From: Lindgomyces ingoldianus
Lineage: Eukaryota; Ascomycota; Dothideomycetes; Pleosporales; Lindgomycetaceae
Length of the DNA stretch: 64,000 bases
Assembly: GCF_010093535.1 (NCBI RefSeq)
Contig: NW_022985163.1
Span: forward strand, 2,207,285-2,271,284
Direction of reading: 5' to 3'
Shown here: one piece after another, positions 46,120 through 59,500 of the stretch
Position numbering within the stretch: position 1 is the stretch's first letter
Layout: each line of letters opens with the position of its first letter
Made by a program: the position numbers and the translations under genes
The notes under the pieces: model-generated
What the model was told of the DNA's origin: nothing
Database searches by the model: none
The model's input: only the letters and a program-made list of their open reading frames with translations

Positions 46120-49100
46120 TGCTTTCTTTGTAGTCTAGGATTTTTTTTACTTTATATTTTTTTTTCTTCTTTTTATTTAGTAGTTGTAAGTAGAATGTTC
46201 TTAGGCGTAAGTTTAAGCTTAGAGACATAGAACTAGAGGTGTATTTACATTTCTTTAAAAAGCTTAAGTTTGCAAATGCTAGAGTGTGTTTATATAACCT
46301 AGTATAGTTTTATACGCTTTTTAGCTAGCTTCTTAGAGGGCCTTAGTGTTTTAAGATTCTTTATGTCTAGATACACATAATTATTAGGGTGTATTTTTAG
46401 CGCTAGTTTTTTTTTTTAATTTACTATTTTTTTCTATAGCTTCTTTAGCTAACTATGCTTCTTTAGTAAGTTTCTAGTGCAGCTTTAAGAGCTTAGTTGC
46501 ATAATCTATAGCTTTAAAGAGGTCTGTTAGTTATGTGTTATAAAGCTTATATCTTAGGGCATATCTAAAATTAGCTTTATATAGGGTTTCTTTAGTTGTA
46601 GCTAATTCTATAGTATTAATAGTAAACTATGCTATTAGTAGCTATTTTGCCTAATCTATCTGTTTATATAAGATGTATTTGCGTAGGTATTTTTCTACCT
46701 CTGTGTTTACTCTTTCTGTTTGTCTGTCTGTTTGTAGGTAGTAGGCAGTAGAGAGTTTATAGTTAATTCCTAAATGTTTAGCTGCAGCTGTCTAGAATTT
46801 GCTAGTAAATAATTTATTATAATTAAAAATAATAATTTTTAGGTAACTATAAATTACTAAAATATTTTTTTCTAGTTTAAACAAAAATTTCTTAGCTATA
46901 ATGCTCTTTTCTAATAGCTATAGGTAAATAAACTTAGTAGTTTTGTTAATAACTTATGCAATTATGTTGCACATTCTTTTTATGCTAGGTTCTCTTAATA
47001 GTAGTAACCTAGTAATAAAATCTATAGTTATTATAGTTTATAGTTAGTTTAGTGCTATAATTAGTTAGAGTAACCTATAAGGTTTGTAATGTTAGGGATT
47101 GTTTTAGTTACAGATATTGCATTTCTATAAGACTTTAGTACATAGGTGTTTTAATTAAGGTACTTCTTAGGGTATAGTAGTTTTTATTTTTTTTTATAGT
47201 AATCTAATTCCTAGGTGTCTAAACATAGAGGCTTTATAATATTCTTTTATTAGGTTTTTCTATCTTTGTTTAACTATTATAAGAGAACATAGTAGTTCTT
47301 TTTAGTTTAGTCTTCTATAAATTAGTCCTTCTAGAGTTTATTTAAAGATTATAAATTTCTTAGAATTTTCTTTATTTTCTTTAAAGTAATTAGCTTGCCT
47401 ACTTAGAGTGTCTGCTTGCTAGTTACTGCTTCTAGCTACATGTTTAATAATAAAATTAAACTAGGCAAGTTCTATAGCTTATTATACATGCATTAGTAAA
47501 AGTTTCTTAGTAGTAAGAAAAGTAACAAAGTTTATATAGTTAGTAAGGATTATAAATTATTAACTAAGTCTTTAAAGCTTAACTTTCTAGTTTCTACATA
47601 CATTAACTATAGCTTTTAGTTTTTTATTAGGAATAGTATATTTTAGTTCTAATAGTGTAAATTTTGCTAAGTAGTAAGCTATTAGATGCTATTGTCTGTT
47701 TTCCTGCTTTTAAGAGAGTGCTGCTCCTTCTGCTCTTAAGAACGCATTAGTGTGCACTTTTATTTTTAGTGTAAGGTTGTACATCTTAAGGATAGGGTAG
47801 CTTGTTATTATTTACTTTAGCTTTTAAAAGGCTTTTTCTATTTCTGCAGTCTATTAGAATTTCTAAGTTGCTCTTTTTTTTAAGGTGGCGTCTATAAGAG
47901 GGAGCGCTATTTTTAAGTAGTTTTTAATTATTCTTTGTATGTATCCTGTAAGGCCTAGGAATCCTTTAATTTCTGTTACTATTATTAGTGTTAGCTAGTT
48001 AAGTACTTTATTTACTTTAGTAAAGTCTATCTTAATTTCTTTTTTATTAATAATAAATTTTAAGTATTTAGTTTTTTATATGTTAAACTTGCATTTCTTT
48101 AGCTAGAGATAAAGTCTATATTATTAAAGTTAGTTAAGTATAAGTTTTACTTTAGATACATAGTCTGCTTAGTTCTTTTTAGTGTATATTAGGACGTTAT
48201 CTAGATACACAAGTACAAATATGTCTAAGTAGGGGTTAAGTGCAGTGTTAATAACTCTTTAGAAGGTTGCGAGAGCGTTAGTTAGGCTAAATAGCATAAT
48301 AAGAAGTTTATATAGTTCTTTTAAAGTATAAAAGGCTGTTATCTACTTATATTCTTTTTTAATTCTTATTTTGTTAAATCTATCTTAGACGTTAAACTTA
48401 GTAAAGTGCTTAGTTCTTTTAAGTTAGTTTATAATGTTTTAAATAATTAGTAAAGAGTTCTAATCTTTTATAGTGTTGTTATTTAAAGTTTAGTAATTTT
48501 AGCATACTTTTACCTTACTATTCTTCTTTTTTGCAAAAACAACTGCTAATGCCACTAGACTGTTGCTTTCTCTAATGTGTTCTTAAGCTAACATTCTATT
48601 TATATACTCCTACAGAGCGTCTTTTTAAGCCTTTATTAATAGTTGTAGTTTATAAGTTTTTAACTATAAGTTTAGTTTAAGGTTAATAGCGTAGTCTTAG
48701 GGCTAGTGTAGTAGTAGTTCTTCTAGGTTGTCTAGGGTTTTAAACATGTCTTTATAGTCTTTATATTCTTCTAGTAGTTTAGTTATTTTATAGGCTATTT
48801 AATAGATTCTAACTTAATTAAGGTCTTTTTTTTTAAAATTCTTTAAAGGAGATTTCTTTTAGTTTTTCTTTTATTAGGTAGACAGCCTAGGCTTCTAGTT
48901 TTTAATAGAGGAACCTTTTTAGTTTTTCTTATTAATAGGTCCTGTTAAAGTCTTTATAAGATGCTAATTATGCAGCTTCTGCGCTGTCTTAGTTAGTTAG
49001 GGACATAGTTTACTAGTTAATTACTAAGTTATGCTTATAAAGCTAGTTATAGCCTAGTATTGCTTAATATTTGCCTTTTAGTAGTAGTATGTTAAAGGAT

Positions 49101-52000
49101 ATCTAATCTTTAGTTTTTTTAGCTTTAGTAATAAGTTTTTCTATTTTAAGTTAAATTTATCTTACTTTATACTTTATTAATAAGGCGTTAGCTAAGGATA
49201 CTCTAAAGGGGTTTTTTTTTTTAGAATAGTATGTTGTTTTAGTTAACTTATCTTAAGTTAATTGCTGTAAATGTGCATCTGCTGTCTATTAAGGCAAGTT
49301 CTGTCTATTCTCTACCTAGGTGTTAGAGGGTAATTTTAGTAGTTAGGCTTTAGCCTAGTCCTTATCTAACTGCAATAAGAATATAGAGTTTATAAAGTGT
49401 TTCTTTGTAGTTTATTTTATTATCTTTGTTAATAGCCTTAGCTATGTCTTTGTATTCTATAATTTAGTCTAATTATACTTTATATTCTTAGTGTCCTAGT
49501 ACTATGCATTCTAATATAGTACACTTGTCAGATATGCGCACCTACTGTCAAGACAGAAGGAACGTTTGACGAAAGCTGCTACATAGTACGAGCAATAGGC
49601 TCGAACAGTATGTTGCTGCAAATTGCAGCATATTGCAGCAAATTGCAGCAAATTGCAGCATGTTGCAGGCTGGTCGCGCATAGGGCAAGTGTGCGAGGGA
49701 CCCGGATCGGCAAAACAAAAAGCCGAGCAACACGAGTAGAGCAGAAAAAGGATCGATAAATCAACACAATGAATACAATCAATCAATCATCCCATACATC
49801 ATATCCAAACCCATCATTCATCTCAGGAAGCCTAGAAACAGTGCTTTAATCTAACAACACTAGGCGTCTTTTATTTATAGTAGTATAGCATTTAATTATT
49901 TTATTAGTGTGCTCTCTACTAAAAGTAATAGAATGTGCATGCTGCTTTATTATTGCATTCTGTCTATAGTTTCTGTTTGTAGTCTATACTGTTTTTGCAA
50001 TAGAGGCAATGTGGCATTTTGCAGGTAGATGTTATGCTGGTTAGCGTATTAGCCTTAGGTGCGCTTTCTTATATTCTGTGTGGCTACTAGCTAGCCTTGT
50101 GCTTAGTTAGCTAGTGTTTAATGCAGTACTTGCTACTGTAGAGGTACTAGGTATAAGGGCATTCCCTAAGATTGTTCTGTACTAGTATTAGTTAGACTTA
50201 TGTCTATCTAGGGTATTCCTTAGTTCTAACAATCTGTAACAGGTAACTTTAGTAGGTGCATTAGAACTTATTATGTTACTTACTTTTATAAAAAATATAG
50301 TATTTTTTGTCTTGTTAAGTTTCTAAGTCTTTGCAGGTAATAGCTAATGCTAGGGGAGGTGTGTTAGCTTATTCCTAGCATAGGCTAGGTGTTAGTAATA
50401 GTGTGCATTACTAGTCTAGGCTTTTCCCTTTGTTAAGAATTTTCTAGAACATTTTCTATTATTCTTTAGTGTTTATAACTGTGTAATGTGTCTTAGTAAT
50501 TTCTTTTAGTATACTGTAGGTTTTAACATTATTATTAATGTGTACTTTATACATTATTTTTTTACAACTTTATGTGTTATGTGTATTGCTGTATTTCTAG
50601 TAGTTGCTGTAAGTAAATTAGTATCTTAATTCTTAAGTAGAGATTCTTATTATTAGTTATTCTAAGAGAAACTTTTTTTTCTCTTCTTTAATGTTTGCAA
50701 TATATGTTGCAGCTTAGGTGTAGCCTTACTATCTCTTGTAGGTAGTAGCTTGTTCTAGTGCTTTAAAAACTTTACTATTATTTCTTACTTTAACTTTTTA
50801 GTATTTTATAAAATATTTCTTAGATTGATAATTATCTCTACATTACTAGTAGAGTTGTTTATCTAATCTTTCTAGAATCTCTTGTTCTGTTAGACCTTAA
50901 TCTATATATATTGCTTTTATAGTTAATTTGCTATTTTTATTTTTTAGTTGTTTAAAGTCTAGGCATTTTTAATAAAAGTAGCCTACTTTTTTACAGTTAA
51001 GGCATACTTTTTTTAAGCTATTTCTTTTGTTTCTTGTTTAAAGGTAGCCTTACACTTCTAGAGGTATTACTTTTTTTCTTAGAAAAGCTACACATGTGTT
51101 TAGTGTAACTAAGGTCTATAAGTTTGCTGTTAGCCTATAGAACTTTTTTTTTTCTAAAACTAGTTAGGTTTTCTAGTTATCTAGCCCTTTTCTTTTTTAC
51201 TATGTTGTTTAGCATGTTTTTTATTATAAGTAAGTGCTTTTTTAATGTAATTCTTAAAGCTCTTAGGCTTTCTTATATAAGTAAATTTGTTTTTAATAGT
51301 ATCTAAGAGCCCTTTATAAAACATTTGTCCTACAGCCTTCTTATCTGTTTATCTGCAGATGGCTAGCAGTTCCCTAAAGCAGGCTGCATATTGTTAGATA
51401 AAGCTGTTGCTCTGTTAGAGAGCATTTATTTTATTAACTACTTATTTTTTTTTATTAACTAGCCTATATATTGCAGTTAAGGCTGTTTTAAATAAATTAA
51501 GGTTATTAAAGACTTTCTGTGTTTCTAGTAATAAAGGTTTACTATTTACCTTGTAGTTTATCTAGTTATTAGTGTAAAGTTAGAACTAAATAGTAGGTAA
51601 TTCTTCTAAGTATAGGCTTATTTAGAAAATTATTTTTTATTTATTTTAAAGGCACTTTTATTATATTGCATGTAAAGGTAGCACTTAGTAAAGAAAGGTT
51701 TTAAGTCTTTAGCTAAGCTATTAAATGCCTTAGAGGGGGCTAAGTATAAGGTCTTTTTAAACTTAATACTAGTTCTTTTTTAAGTAATATTTCTAAGGTT
51801 AGCTACTTTTAGCTAAAGGGCTTAGATCTAGTAGATGTTTAAAGGTCTTTATTATGCCTGTAGCTAGAGGTGCTGTTTAAGCTGCTTAAGCTTATTTTAG
51901 AGATAGAGTATCTGCTAATTCTATACTTCCTTAGTTGCTGTAGAAGTCTGGCTGGTGCCAGCGGCTGAAGCACCTGTCATGCCGATGTCTAAGGTGGTAG
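46120..52000 (-). pseudogene. Decayed gag-pol of element A
   Basis: Minus-strand remnants in Ty3 order. A gag zinc knuckle near 50965-51010 keeps CLNCKKVG with the histidine now tyrosine. Reverse transcriptase sits near 48130-48300 with YLDNVLIYTKK in place of YLDD. Integrase lies toward 47000. Stops are TAG/TAA throughout. A short solo LTR (49526-49856) interrupts the region between gag and reverse transcriptase. Confidence 0.78.
49526..49856. mobile_element. Short solo LTR, copy 2, inverted relative to copy 1
   Basis: 331 bp with ends TGTCAGAT and ATCTAACA and a perfect 5-bp target duplication ACACT (49521-49525 and 49857-49861). It is the reverse complement of the LTR at 43440-44694, with fewer GCAGCAAATT-type units. 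It keeps normal composition inside a heavily RIP-mutated host. Confidence 0.9.
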
Positions 52001-52030
52001 TAGCTATACTTTGCAGGTGGTGGTAATTAC

Positions 52031-52648
52031 TGTTACAATCTTTACTCTAGTAAAATAGTGTTTTTAAGAGTACGTTAGCCTATAGTGTTATTTAGCAGAA
52101 GGGAAGGACTTAGCTTAATTAAGTGTACAGTTTGTTAAGCAGAGTATAGGTTATAGAAGAAAGAGGGTAGGCAGGCTTGTAGTTTAACCCAGCAGCTGTA
52201 TAGAGAGCTAGTAGACCTAATCTGTAGGGATAGGAATAGAGGTATATATAGTGTAAGATATATAAGTTAGTAGAGTTCTTTTTATAAAGGTTTTAATACT
52301 TCTTAGTTTATTAAAAAGTAAGAGTAGATAATAAACTAAACAGTAATTACAACCTTCTAACTATAGTTGTGAACAAAATTATATACATAGGGTTTACATG
52401 CGTTTGCATGCGCTGCAGGTGCTGCATGCATTGCCTGCAACAGCCTGCAATGCCTGCACTGCCTGCAATGCTTAAGCCCTTATTAGACAGTGCACTCCGC
52501 CAGGCTTTTGTCTAAAAGCCGGAGCCATTCCTTATCCGTCCTGTCACGTGATTCGCTCAGCGCGGGGCTAAGCGTCTTCCATCCGACGTCGTTCAGGCTG
52601 TGTGGGACAGCCAGTTAGGTCATTACGGTCTGACTGTTGGCTGTAACA
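52031..52648 (-). repeat. Right LTR of element A (5' LTR in element sense)
   Basis: 618 bp, ends TGTTACAATC and GGCTGTAACA. The outer 150 bp is of normal composition (GCCGGAGCC, CGCGGGG), while the inner half is TA-rich. Confidence 0.92.
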
Positions 52649-52957
52649 GTGTGTTTAATGTTTAGTTTATTTTTTACATAAACTAAGTAGCATTTAGCTT
52701 TTTAAAGAGCTATAATACTATTTATATATTTTGCACTATATATACCTCTAACTTTGTCTAATAGGACTGTTTAACCTAGCCTTTTTACTACTGCATTAAG
52801 GGTAAACTATAATCTAGTCACTCTACTCCTCTCTATTAGCCCCTTAGCCTGTAGGTAGGACTGTACACTCTACTAGATTAGCCCCTACTATCTGTCCTAC
52901 TCTCTACTTAGGAATATTAATAGACCTAAGTGCTTCTAAGAAGTAAAGATTATAACA

Positions 52958-55074
52958 TTAAACACTACCCTTTTTTAAAAAGTATAGATACTTCTTAATA
53001 TAACCTAGATTCTAACATAGCCTACACAGCCTTTTTAGAATTAATAGAAGTTCCTACCTAAAGTAAAGCTATTCTAGCAGAATAGATTAATTTAATCTAG
53101 GAAAACATTAAGAAACTTTAGTAGATTAGTAAAGACATAAGTAAACTAGTAAGCTTTTAATAAAAAGTTATAGACTTTTACTAAAAAGTAGTAAAATTAT
53201 AAAATTTCTTAAGACTTTTAAGCCTCTAGAAAGCTACTAACTACACTTATTAAATATATAAGTTATAAGTAGAGCTAGCAAAAATTTAGAACATTTTAAT
53301 AAAAAAAATAAGTATTATAGCTAAAAAGACTTTAAAGCTAGCCTTTTTAAAGCTTTTTAAAGGATTACTAAAAAACCTTTAACTATTCTTTATAAGATGT
53401 TACCTTTATATGTAATACAACAAAAAAGCATTTTAAATAAACATAGAAATAATATTCTAGATAAAACTACACCTAAAAAGCCTTTTTATAATCTAGTTCT
53501 AACTCTATACAGATAATTAAATAAACTTTAAAGCTAATAGTAAGGCACTTACTTCTAAAATAAAGAAAGTGTTTAGTAGTGTTAAAAACTTTAAAAAAGC
53601 CCTAACAGCTATCTATAAAACTTTAAATAAAAAGAAAATTATAGCTAATAAACTAAATACTATAAAATAAGGTACTAGCCTAGTCTAGAACGATGCAGCA
53701 TGCTTTAGAGAATAATTAGCTATCTATAAATAGATAAATTAGAAAGCCCTCTGTTGTATGTTTTATAATAGACTAAGTAAACTAGTAAAAGATAAATTTA
53801 TATATAGTAATAAGCTAACTACTCTTAAAAGCTTTATTATATAAGTAATAACTTATAACAACTGTTATAAAAAGTGTAAAAAATAAAAAAAATAAAAAAG
53901 AACTCTCTAAAAACTAAAGTTTATTTTTAAAAAGAAAAAGCTTTTATAATATAATAAAAAACTAATAGACCTTAGCTATGTAAAGCATATATAAAGCTTC
54001 TTCTCTAAAAAAAGCTAAGTTCTAGAATGTAATAAGCTACTTCTAACAAAGAAATAATAAAAGTAGCTAGAAAATAAGGCCTACCTAAACTATAAAAAAG
54101 TAGGACACTTCTGCTAAAACTACTTAGACTCTTAAAAAGAGGAGAATAAAAATACTACTATAACAATAAAAACTATTACTGCTAAATATAGCCTGATAGA
54201 TAAAGAAATATTAGAAAAATTAAATAATAAACTTTACTAGTAATATAAAAAAAACTATTCTTTAAATAACTATTCTAAAGTGTATTAAAAAGTAGTTATT
54301 TAAAACTTTAGTAGCTTAGATATAGTGTTATAGAACCTTATAATCTTTAAAGAATATAAAAAAAAGACTTAAATCTAAGAATATATTATAAATGTTTAAA
54401 AAGAAAATTTTTTTTTTTTAAAATTAGACCTCTAGCACCTTAGCAAGAGAACTCTTTTAACAGTTTTAGAAATGTAAATGCTAGAAGTGCAGCCTATATT
54501 ATAACTACCTAAGCTATTATATAGTCTTACTTTACTAGATAAATATTAGTAATAACTACTTTATATTTAACATAATACAACGCATAGCTAGAGTTAAATA
54601 TAACATTATAAATAAAGAAAAGCAATAGTAATTCTTTATTAAAGTTAAAGATTAGAAACTAGAAGGATTAGGTAGACCTGCTAGGTTTAAAGTCCTAAAG
54701 CTAGTACCTAAGAAGCTTAAGACACTGCTTTTAAGCCTAGCAATTAATAAGAAGGCTTTAGTAATGTAACAGAGCTATAGCTAGTGTGCGCTTTATAAAA
54801 ATAAAACTTATAGCACTAATAATTACTAATAAAAAGAACACTCTATTTAGATAGTACAAACATAAGAATACCTCTAGTAGACCTAGAAAAGTCTTTTTAA
54901 TACCCTACATAGACTTAATAACTGTCTATACTCTTAGTACTAGTGCATATAATGCTATTGCATTAAGCACTAGGATAACAAGCACAGAACAGGCTAGTAG
55001 CCTACATAAAAGAAGAACTATAATAGGTGCCTATAGCAGAGAACAGCCTTAGCCTGTAAAACTATAAATTATTA
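52958..55074 (+). pseudogene. Decayed gag of element C
   Basis: Plus-strand remnants: a gag core around 53685-53880 (CFREQLAIY, then ALCCMFYNRLSKLVKDKF and an NCYKKC end) and a zinc knuckle near 54082-54130 (LNYKKVGHFC, with Cys-to-Tyr changes). Beyond it the protease region is not readable. The sequence stops at the TA target of foldback copy 2 and presumably continues at 63693. Confidence 0.65.
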
Positions 55075-55098
55075 TAACGTACTTCATAGGCGAGTTGC

Positions 55099-55697
55099 TG
55101 TTACAATCCTTACTCCGGGGAAATGGTGTTTTCCGGAGTACAACGGCCTATATGGATGTTAGTAAGAAAGGGGCGAGAACTTAGCTGGATCAGGTGTACG
55201 GTCTGTCGAGCAGAGTGAAGGATAGTTGGGGTTTAGAAGGCAGGCTGTGGTTTGTCCCTATAGCTGTATGGGTAGCTTAGGTTTTACTAGTTAGGTAGAC
55301 AAGGGTTAGAGGTATATATGTTGCAAGATATACAAGGCAGCTTAATCCTCTTTAAAAAGGATATTAAGCTTTTTAGTCTATTATAAAGAATAAACTAAAC
55401 ATTAATTATAACCTCTTAACTATAGTTAAGATTAAGACTATATACATAGTAGTTACATGCTTGCATGTTTGCATGTTTGCAGGCTTATCTAGCCTGCATG
55501 GCCTGCAATCCTGCAAGCCTGCAAGGTCTTATTAGACAACACACTCTGCTAGGCATTTATTTGTTAAGTGGCGCTATTCCTCCTCTGTCCTATTATACAG
55601 TCTGTTAATTGCGGGGTTAAGCGTCTTCTACCTAATATTGCCTAGAACGTGTGGGACAGCAAGCTAAGTTATTACAGTTGTTCTGTTAGCTGTAACA
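55099..55697 (-). repeat. Left LTR of element B (3' LTR in element sense)
   Basis: 599 bp. The outer 150 bp retains C and G (TTACTCCGGGGAAATGG), where the inner end of the other LTR reads TTACTCTAGAGAAATAG. Confidence 0.92.
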
Positions 55698-55905
55698 CGC
55701 AGGCTTCCCTCCTAGTTAGCGTTCTTGCTGTTATGTTTTTCCTATTGCAAGCGTTAGGTTTTCTTTTTAACTAGTGTGTGTCCTTCTGTAAATGCCTGTT
55801 ATACGTTTATTGCTTTTAACTATGCCTTGCTAGGCTCTACGTCTTTCTGCCTCTGTCTGTTGTCTGTGGACTGTTGCTTGCCTTAATCCTCTTTGTTGTA
55901 CAAAG

Positions 55906-56540
55906 ATGCGTCTGTGTAGCGCCTGTTGCTTAAGCGGTTCTTCTTGCGTGATGTCCTTGTTATTAGACAAGTGTGTAGAATGCGTGCAGAAGGGTAGTTA
56001 TTGCAACGCTTTTGTTTCTAACACAGCTTAGGATTGTTTAAAGCAGGAGCATAAGAAATTACTAGCAGAGTTAGAAACAATTTAAAAAAAGAAGATACAG
56101 GAGAAGGAAAAGGAGGTAAAAGTAAAGAAGAAGTTTCTAAGAAGGTAGGAAAAGTCCTTTACGCGCCTTTAATCCTCTGTTGCTTGTTAGTAAAGGACAT
56201 AGCAGCAGCTAGACCTTTTAGCTAAGTAAAGGGCAAAGTTTTTAGAAAAAGACCTCTTATTATTAGATAAGCTTAAAGCGCTTAAGGTAGAAGCAGCTAG
56301 CCTTCCTCTGCCTTAGCTAGCGTTAAAGGGGCGTGGTCTTCCTACATTGTAGCTAACTAATGTAATAGTAGTTTTAGCTAGTAAGAATGTTTTTTAGTTA
56401 CAGAAACTTTTGCCTAGATAGCTTAACCTAAAAGGCATAAGTAATATTCCTGTAGCACTTTCTAGGCGTTCCGCAGGTTTATAACAGGTTTCTAGGTGTT
56501 TTTACAGGTAGGGTATTCTACCTACTTTATTAGGTAATAA
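55906..56540 (+). pseudogene. Antisense ORF of element B with Zn2Cys6-like cysteines
   Basis: Plus-strand frame opposite to gag-pol, starting about 210 bp inside the left LTR. The N-terminus holds CSACCLSGSSC, eight residues, then CVECVQKGSYC: a C-x2-C-x6-C-x8-C-x2-C-x6-C pattern, the spacing of fungal Zn(II)2Cys6 domains, though without the usual basic residues between cysteines 2 and 3. A Lys/Glu-rich coiled-coil stretch follows (about residues 45-125), with LLLLDKLKALKVEAASLPLP after it. Internal stops are TAG/TAA, explicable as RIP of CAG/CAA/TGG. The same frame occurs in element A. Function unknown; DNA binding is inference. Confidence 0.72.
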
Positions 56541-56559
56541 TTTTCTTTCTTATCTAAGA

Positions 56560-59500
56560 TCTTTTTAACTTTGTATTTAAGTTCCTTTTTATCTTATTTT
56601 TAAGTTACTAATAAGATATTTTTAGGTGCTAGTTCTAGCTTAGAAATATAGAACTATAGAAAGATTTTTATGTCTTTTAGTAATTTAAGCTTACATGCTT
56701 CTAGGCAGGTTTAGATAACTTTATAAAGCTTTATTTATTTCTTAGCTAGCTTCTATGCTAGTTAAGGGTTTTTAAGGTTTATAGTATCTAAATATATATA
56801 ATTATAAAAATGTATTTTTAGGGCTGTTTGTTAGTGTTAATTTGCTAATGCCTTTATAGCTTTAGTTATAAGCTAAGCTTCTTTGCTTAATTTCTAATGT
56901 ATTTCTAATAGTTATGTTGTCTAGTTTAAGGCTTTTAGTAGGTCTATTAGCTAGGTTCTAGAGAGCTTGTACCTGTAAGGGTAGCTAAAATTTGCTTTGT
57001 ATAGGGTTATTTTAGTAGAGGCAGACTGTGTAGTGTTAATAGCTAACTAGGCTATTAGCAACTATTTAGGCTAGTCTGTTTATTTATATAAGATGTATTT
57101 TTATAAATACTTTTTTATTTCTATGTTTATTTATTCTGTCTATCTATCTGTCTAAGGGTGATAAGCTGTGGAGAGTTTATAGGTTATTTTAAGGTGTTAG
57201 ACTATAGTTGTTTAATACTTACTAGTAAAAAGTTTGTCTTTATCTAAAATAATAATCTGCAAGCATTTATAAGTTATAAAAAGATTTTTTTCTATTTTAA
57301 ACATAAATTTTTTTGCTGTTATGCTTTTTTTTATTGCCTATATAAGAATAAACTTTGTAGTTTTATTAACTATTACTATAATTATGTTATAAAGTCTTTC
57401 TATGCTAGGTTTACAAGATAGTAGTAGTCCTGTTATAAAGTCTATTGTTATTATAGTCTAGAGTTGTTTAAGTGCTGTAATTAGCTAAAGTTATCTATAT
57501 AGCTTATGTCTTTAAAAATTATTCTTGTTGCATAAGTCACACTTTTATAGTACCTTAGTGCATAAGTGTTTTAGTTATAAAATATCTTTAAAAATTACTT
57601 TTTTTATTTTCTTTTTTTTATTCTAGGGTGTCTAAATATTAGAGCCTTATAATACTTTTTAATAAAGTTTTTTTATTTATGTTTAGTAATTATTAGAGAA
57701 CAGATTAGTCCTTTTAGTTCTAGTTTATTATATACTAGACCTTAGTTAGTTTCTTTAAAGATTGCAAATTCTTCTATATTTTTCTCTAATTTATTAAAAT
57801 AGTTAGAACGTCTGCTAAGAACATCTACTTATTAATTGCTGCTTCTAAGGACGTGCTTAATAATAAAGTTAAACTATGCTAACTCTATTACTTACTATAT
57901 ATGCATTAAAAAGAGTTTCTTTGTTGTTAAAAAAGTTACTAAGTTAGTGTAGTTAGTATAAATAATAAATTATTATTTAAGTTTTTATAATTTAACTTTT
58001 TAATTCCTATAAGCATTAACTATAGCTTTAAGTTCTTTGTCTAGTATAGTATATTTTTATTTTACAGGGGTAAACTTTGCTAAATAGTATGCTACTAAGT
58101 GCTAATAGCTATTCTTTTGCTTTTGTAGAAAAGCTGCTCCTTTAGCTTGTTTTAAAGCGTTAGTGTGTACCTTAGTTTTAAGAGTTAAGTTGTACATCTA
58201 GAGAACTAGATAGCTAGTAATAATTTCTTTTAATTCTTTAAAAAATTAATCTATTTTAGTTGTCTACTAGAACTTATGTAACGCTTTTTCTTTATTATAG
58301 TGTTAGTAAGTAGGAGCGCTATTCTAAAATAGTCTTTAATTATTCTTTATACATAGCCTGTTAGTCTAAGGAATCCCCTAATTTTAGTAACAGATTTAGG
58401 TATAGGCTATTTAAGTACTTTAGTTACTTTTTTTAGGTCTATTTTTATCTAATCTTAGTTTATAATAAATTCTAAATATTTAGTTTTTTGTACATTAAAT
58501 TTGCACTTTTTTAGTTAGAAGTGTAGGCTGTATTGCCTAAAGTGTTCTAGTACAAGTTTAACCTTTAATATGTAGTTGTTGCAGCTTTCCTTAGTGTATA
58601 TTAGTATGTTATTAAGGTATACTAATACAAATATGTTAAGGTATAGATTTAAAGCTGTGTTAATAACTTTCTAAAAGGTCATAAGTGTGTTAGTAAGCCT
58701 AAAAGGTATAATAAGCAGTTTATATAGTCCTTTAGGGGTTCTAAAGGCTGTTATTTATTTATGTCCTTATTTAATCCTTATTTTATTAAATCTGTCTTAA
58801 ATGTTAAATTTAGTAAAGTGTTTAGTTTCTTTTAGTTAGTTTATAATATTCTAGATTATTAGAAAAGGATACTAATTTTATATAGTGTTATTATTTAGAG
58901 TTTAATAGTTCTAACATACTTTTACTTTACTATTTTTCTTTTTTGTAAAGACTACTGCTAATGCTACTAGGCTGTTACTTTCTTAAATATGTTTTTATAA
59001 TAGCATCTTATCTATATATTCTTATAGTGCATCTTTTTAAGCTTTAGTTAATAGTTAGAGCTTATAAGCTTTTAGCTAAAGTTCTAGTTTAAGATTAATA
59101 GCGTAATCCTATAGCTAGTGTAGGGGTAGTTCTTCTAGGTCTTCTAGGGTTTTAAACATGTTTTTATACTCTTTATATTCCTCTAGCAAGTTTCTAGTTT
59201 TATAGGCAATTCTATAGATTTCTATTTAGTTAAGGTCTTATTTTTTTTAAAATTCTTTAAAGGATATTTTTTCTAGTTTCTTTTTTATTAAGTAGACTGC
59301 CTAGGCTTTTAGTTTTTAGTAGAGGAACTTCTTTAGTTTTCCTTTCTTAAGGAAATATCTGCTTTTTTCTTTTACTTGTTAGTAGAAAGTGCATAAATTA
59401 TTATAGTAAGCTAACTATGTTATCCTAGCGTGGTCTTGTTTTATTACTAGAGTTATAGTTTACTAGTTAATTATTAAGTTATATCTATAAAGCTAATTAT

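Larger units (their letters stand above)
43422..52648 (-). mobile_element. Element A: full-length Ty3/gypsy element, RIP-mutated
   Basis: LTRs of 618 bp (52031-52648, and 43422-45299 after removing a nested insertion) with ends TGTTAC and GTAACA. The 5-bp target duplication GTGTG at 43417-43421 and 52649-52653 is perfect. Reverse transcriptase and gag read on the minus strand. The element carries two insertions of a short solo LTR (43440-44694 and 49526-49856) and an antisense reading frame near its left LTR. It is related to element B (similar LTRs and pol) but clearly diverged. Confidence 0.93.
43135..52957 (+). repeat. Proposed 5' LTR of element C, interrupted by element A
   Basis: The own sequence is 43135-43421 plus 52654-52957. 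The left part is not RIP-mutated and includes a TATA-like ATGTATATAG near 43380. The right part is TA-rich. Ends TGTTAC and TATAACA fit a RIP-altered TG..CA pair. No second LTR is available for comparison. Confidence 0.45.
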
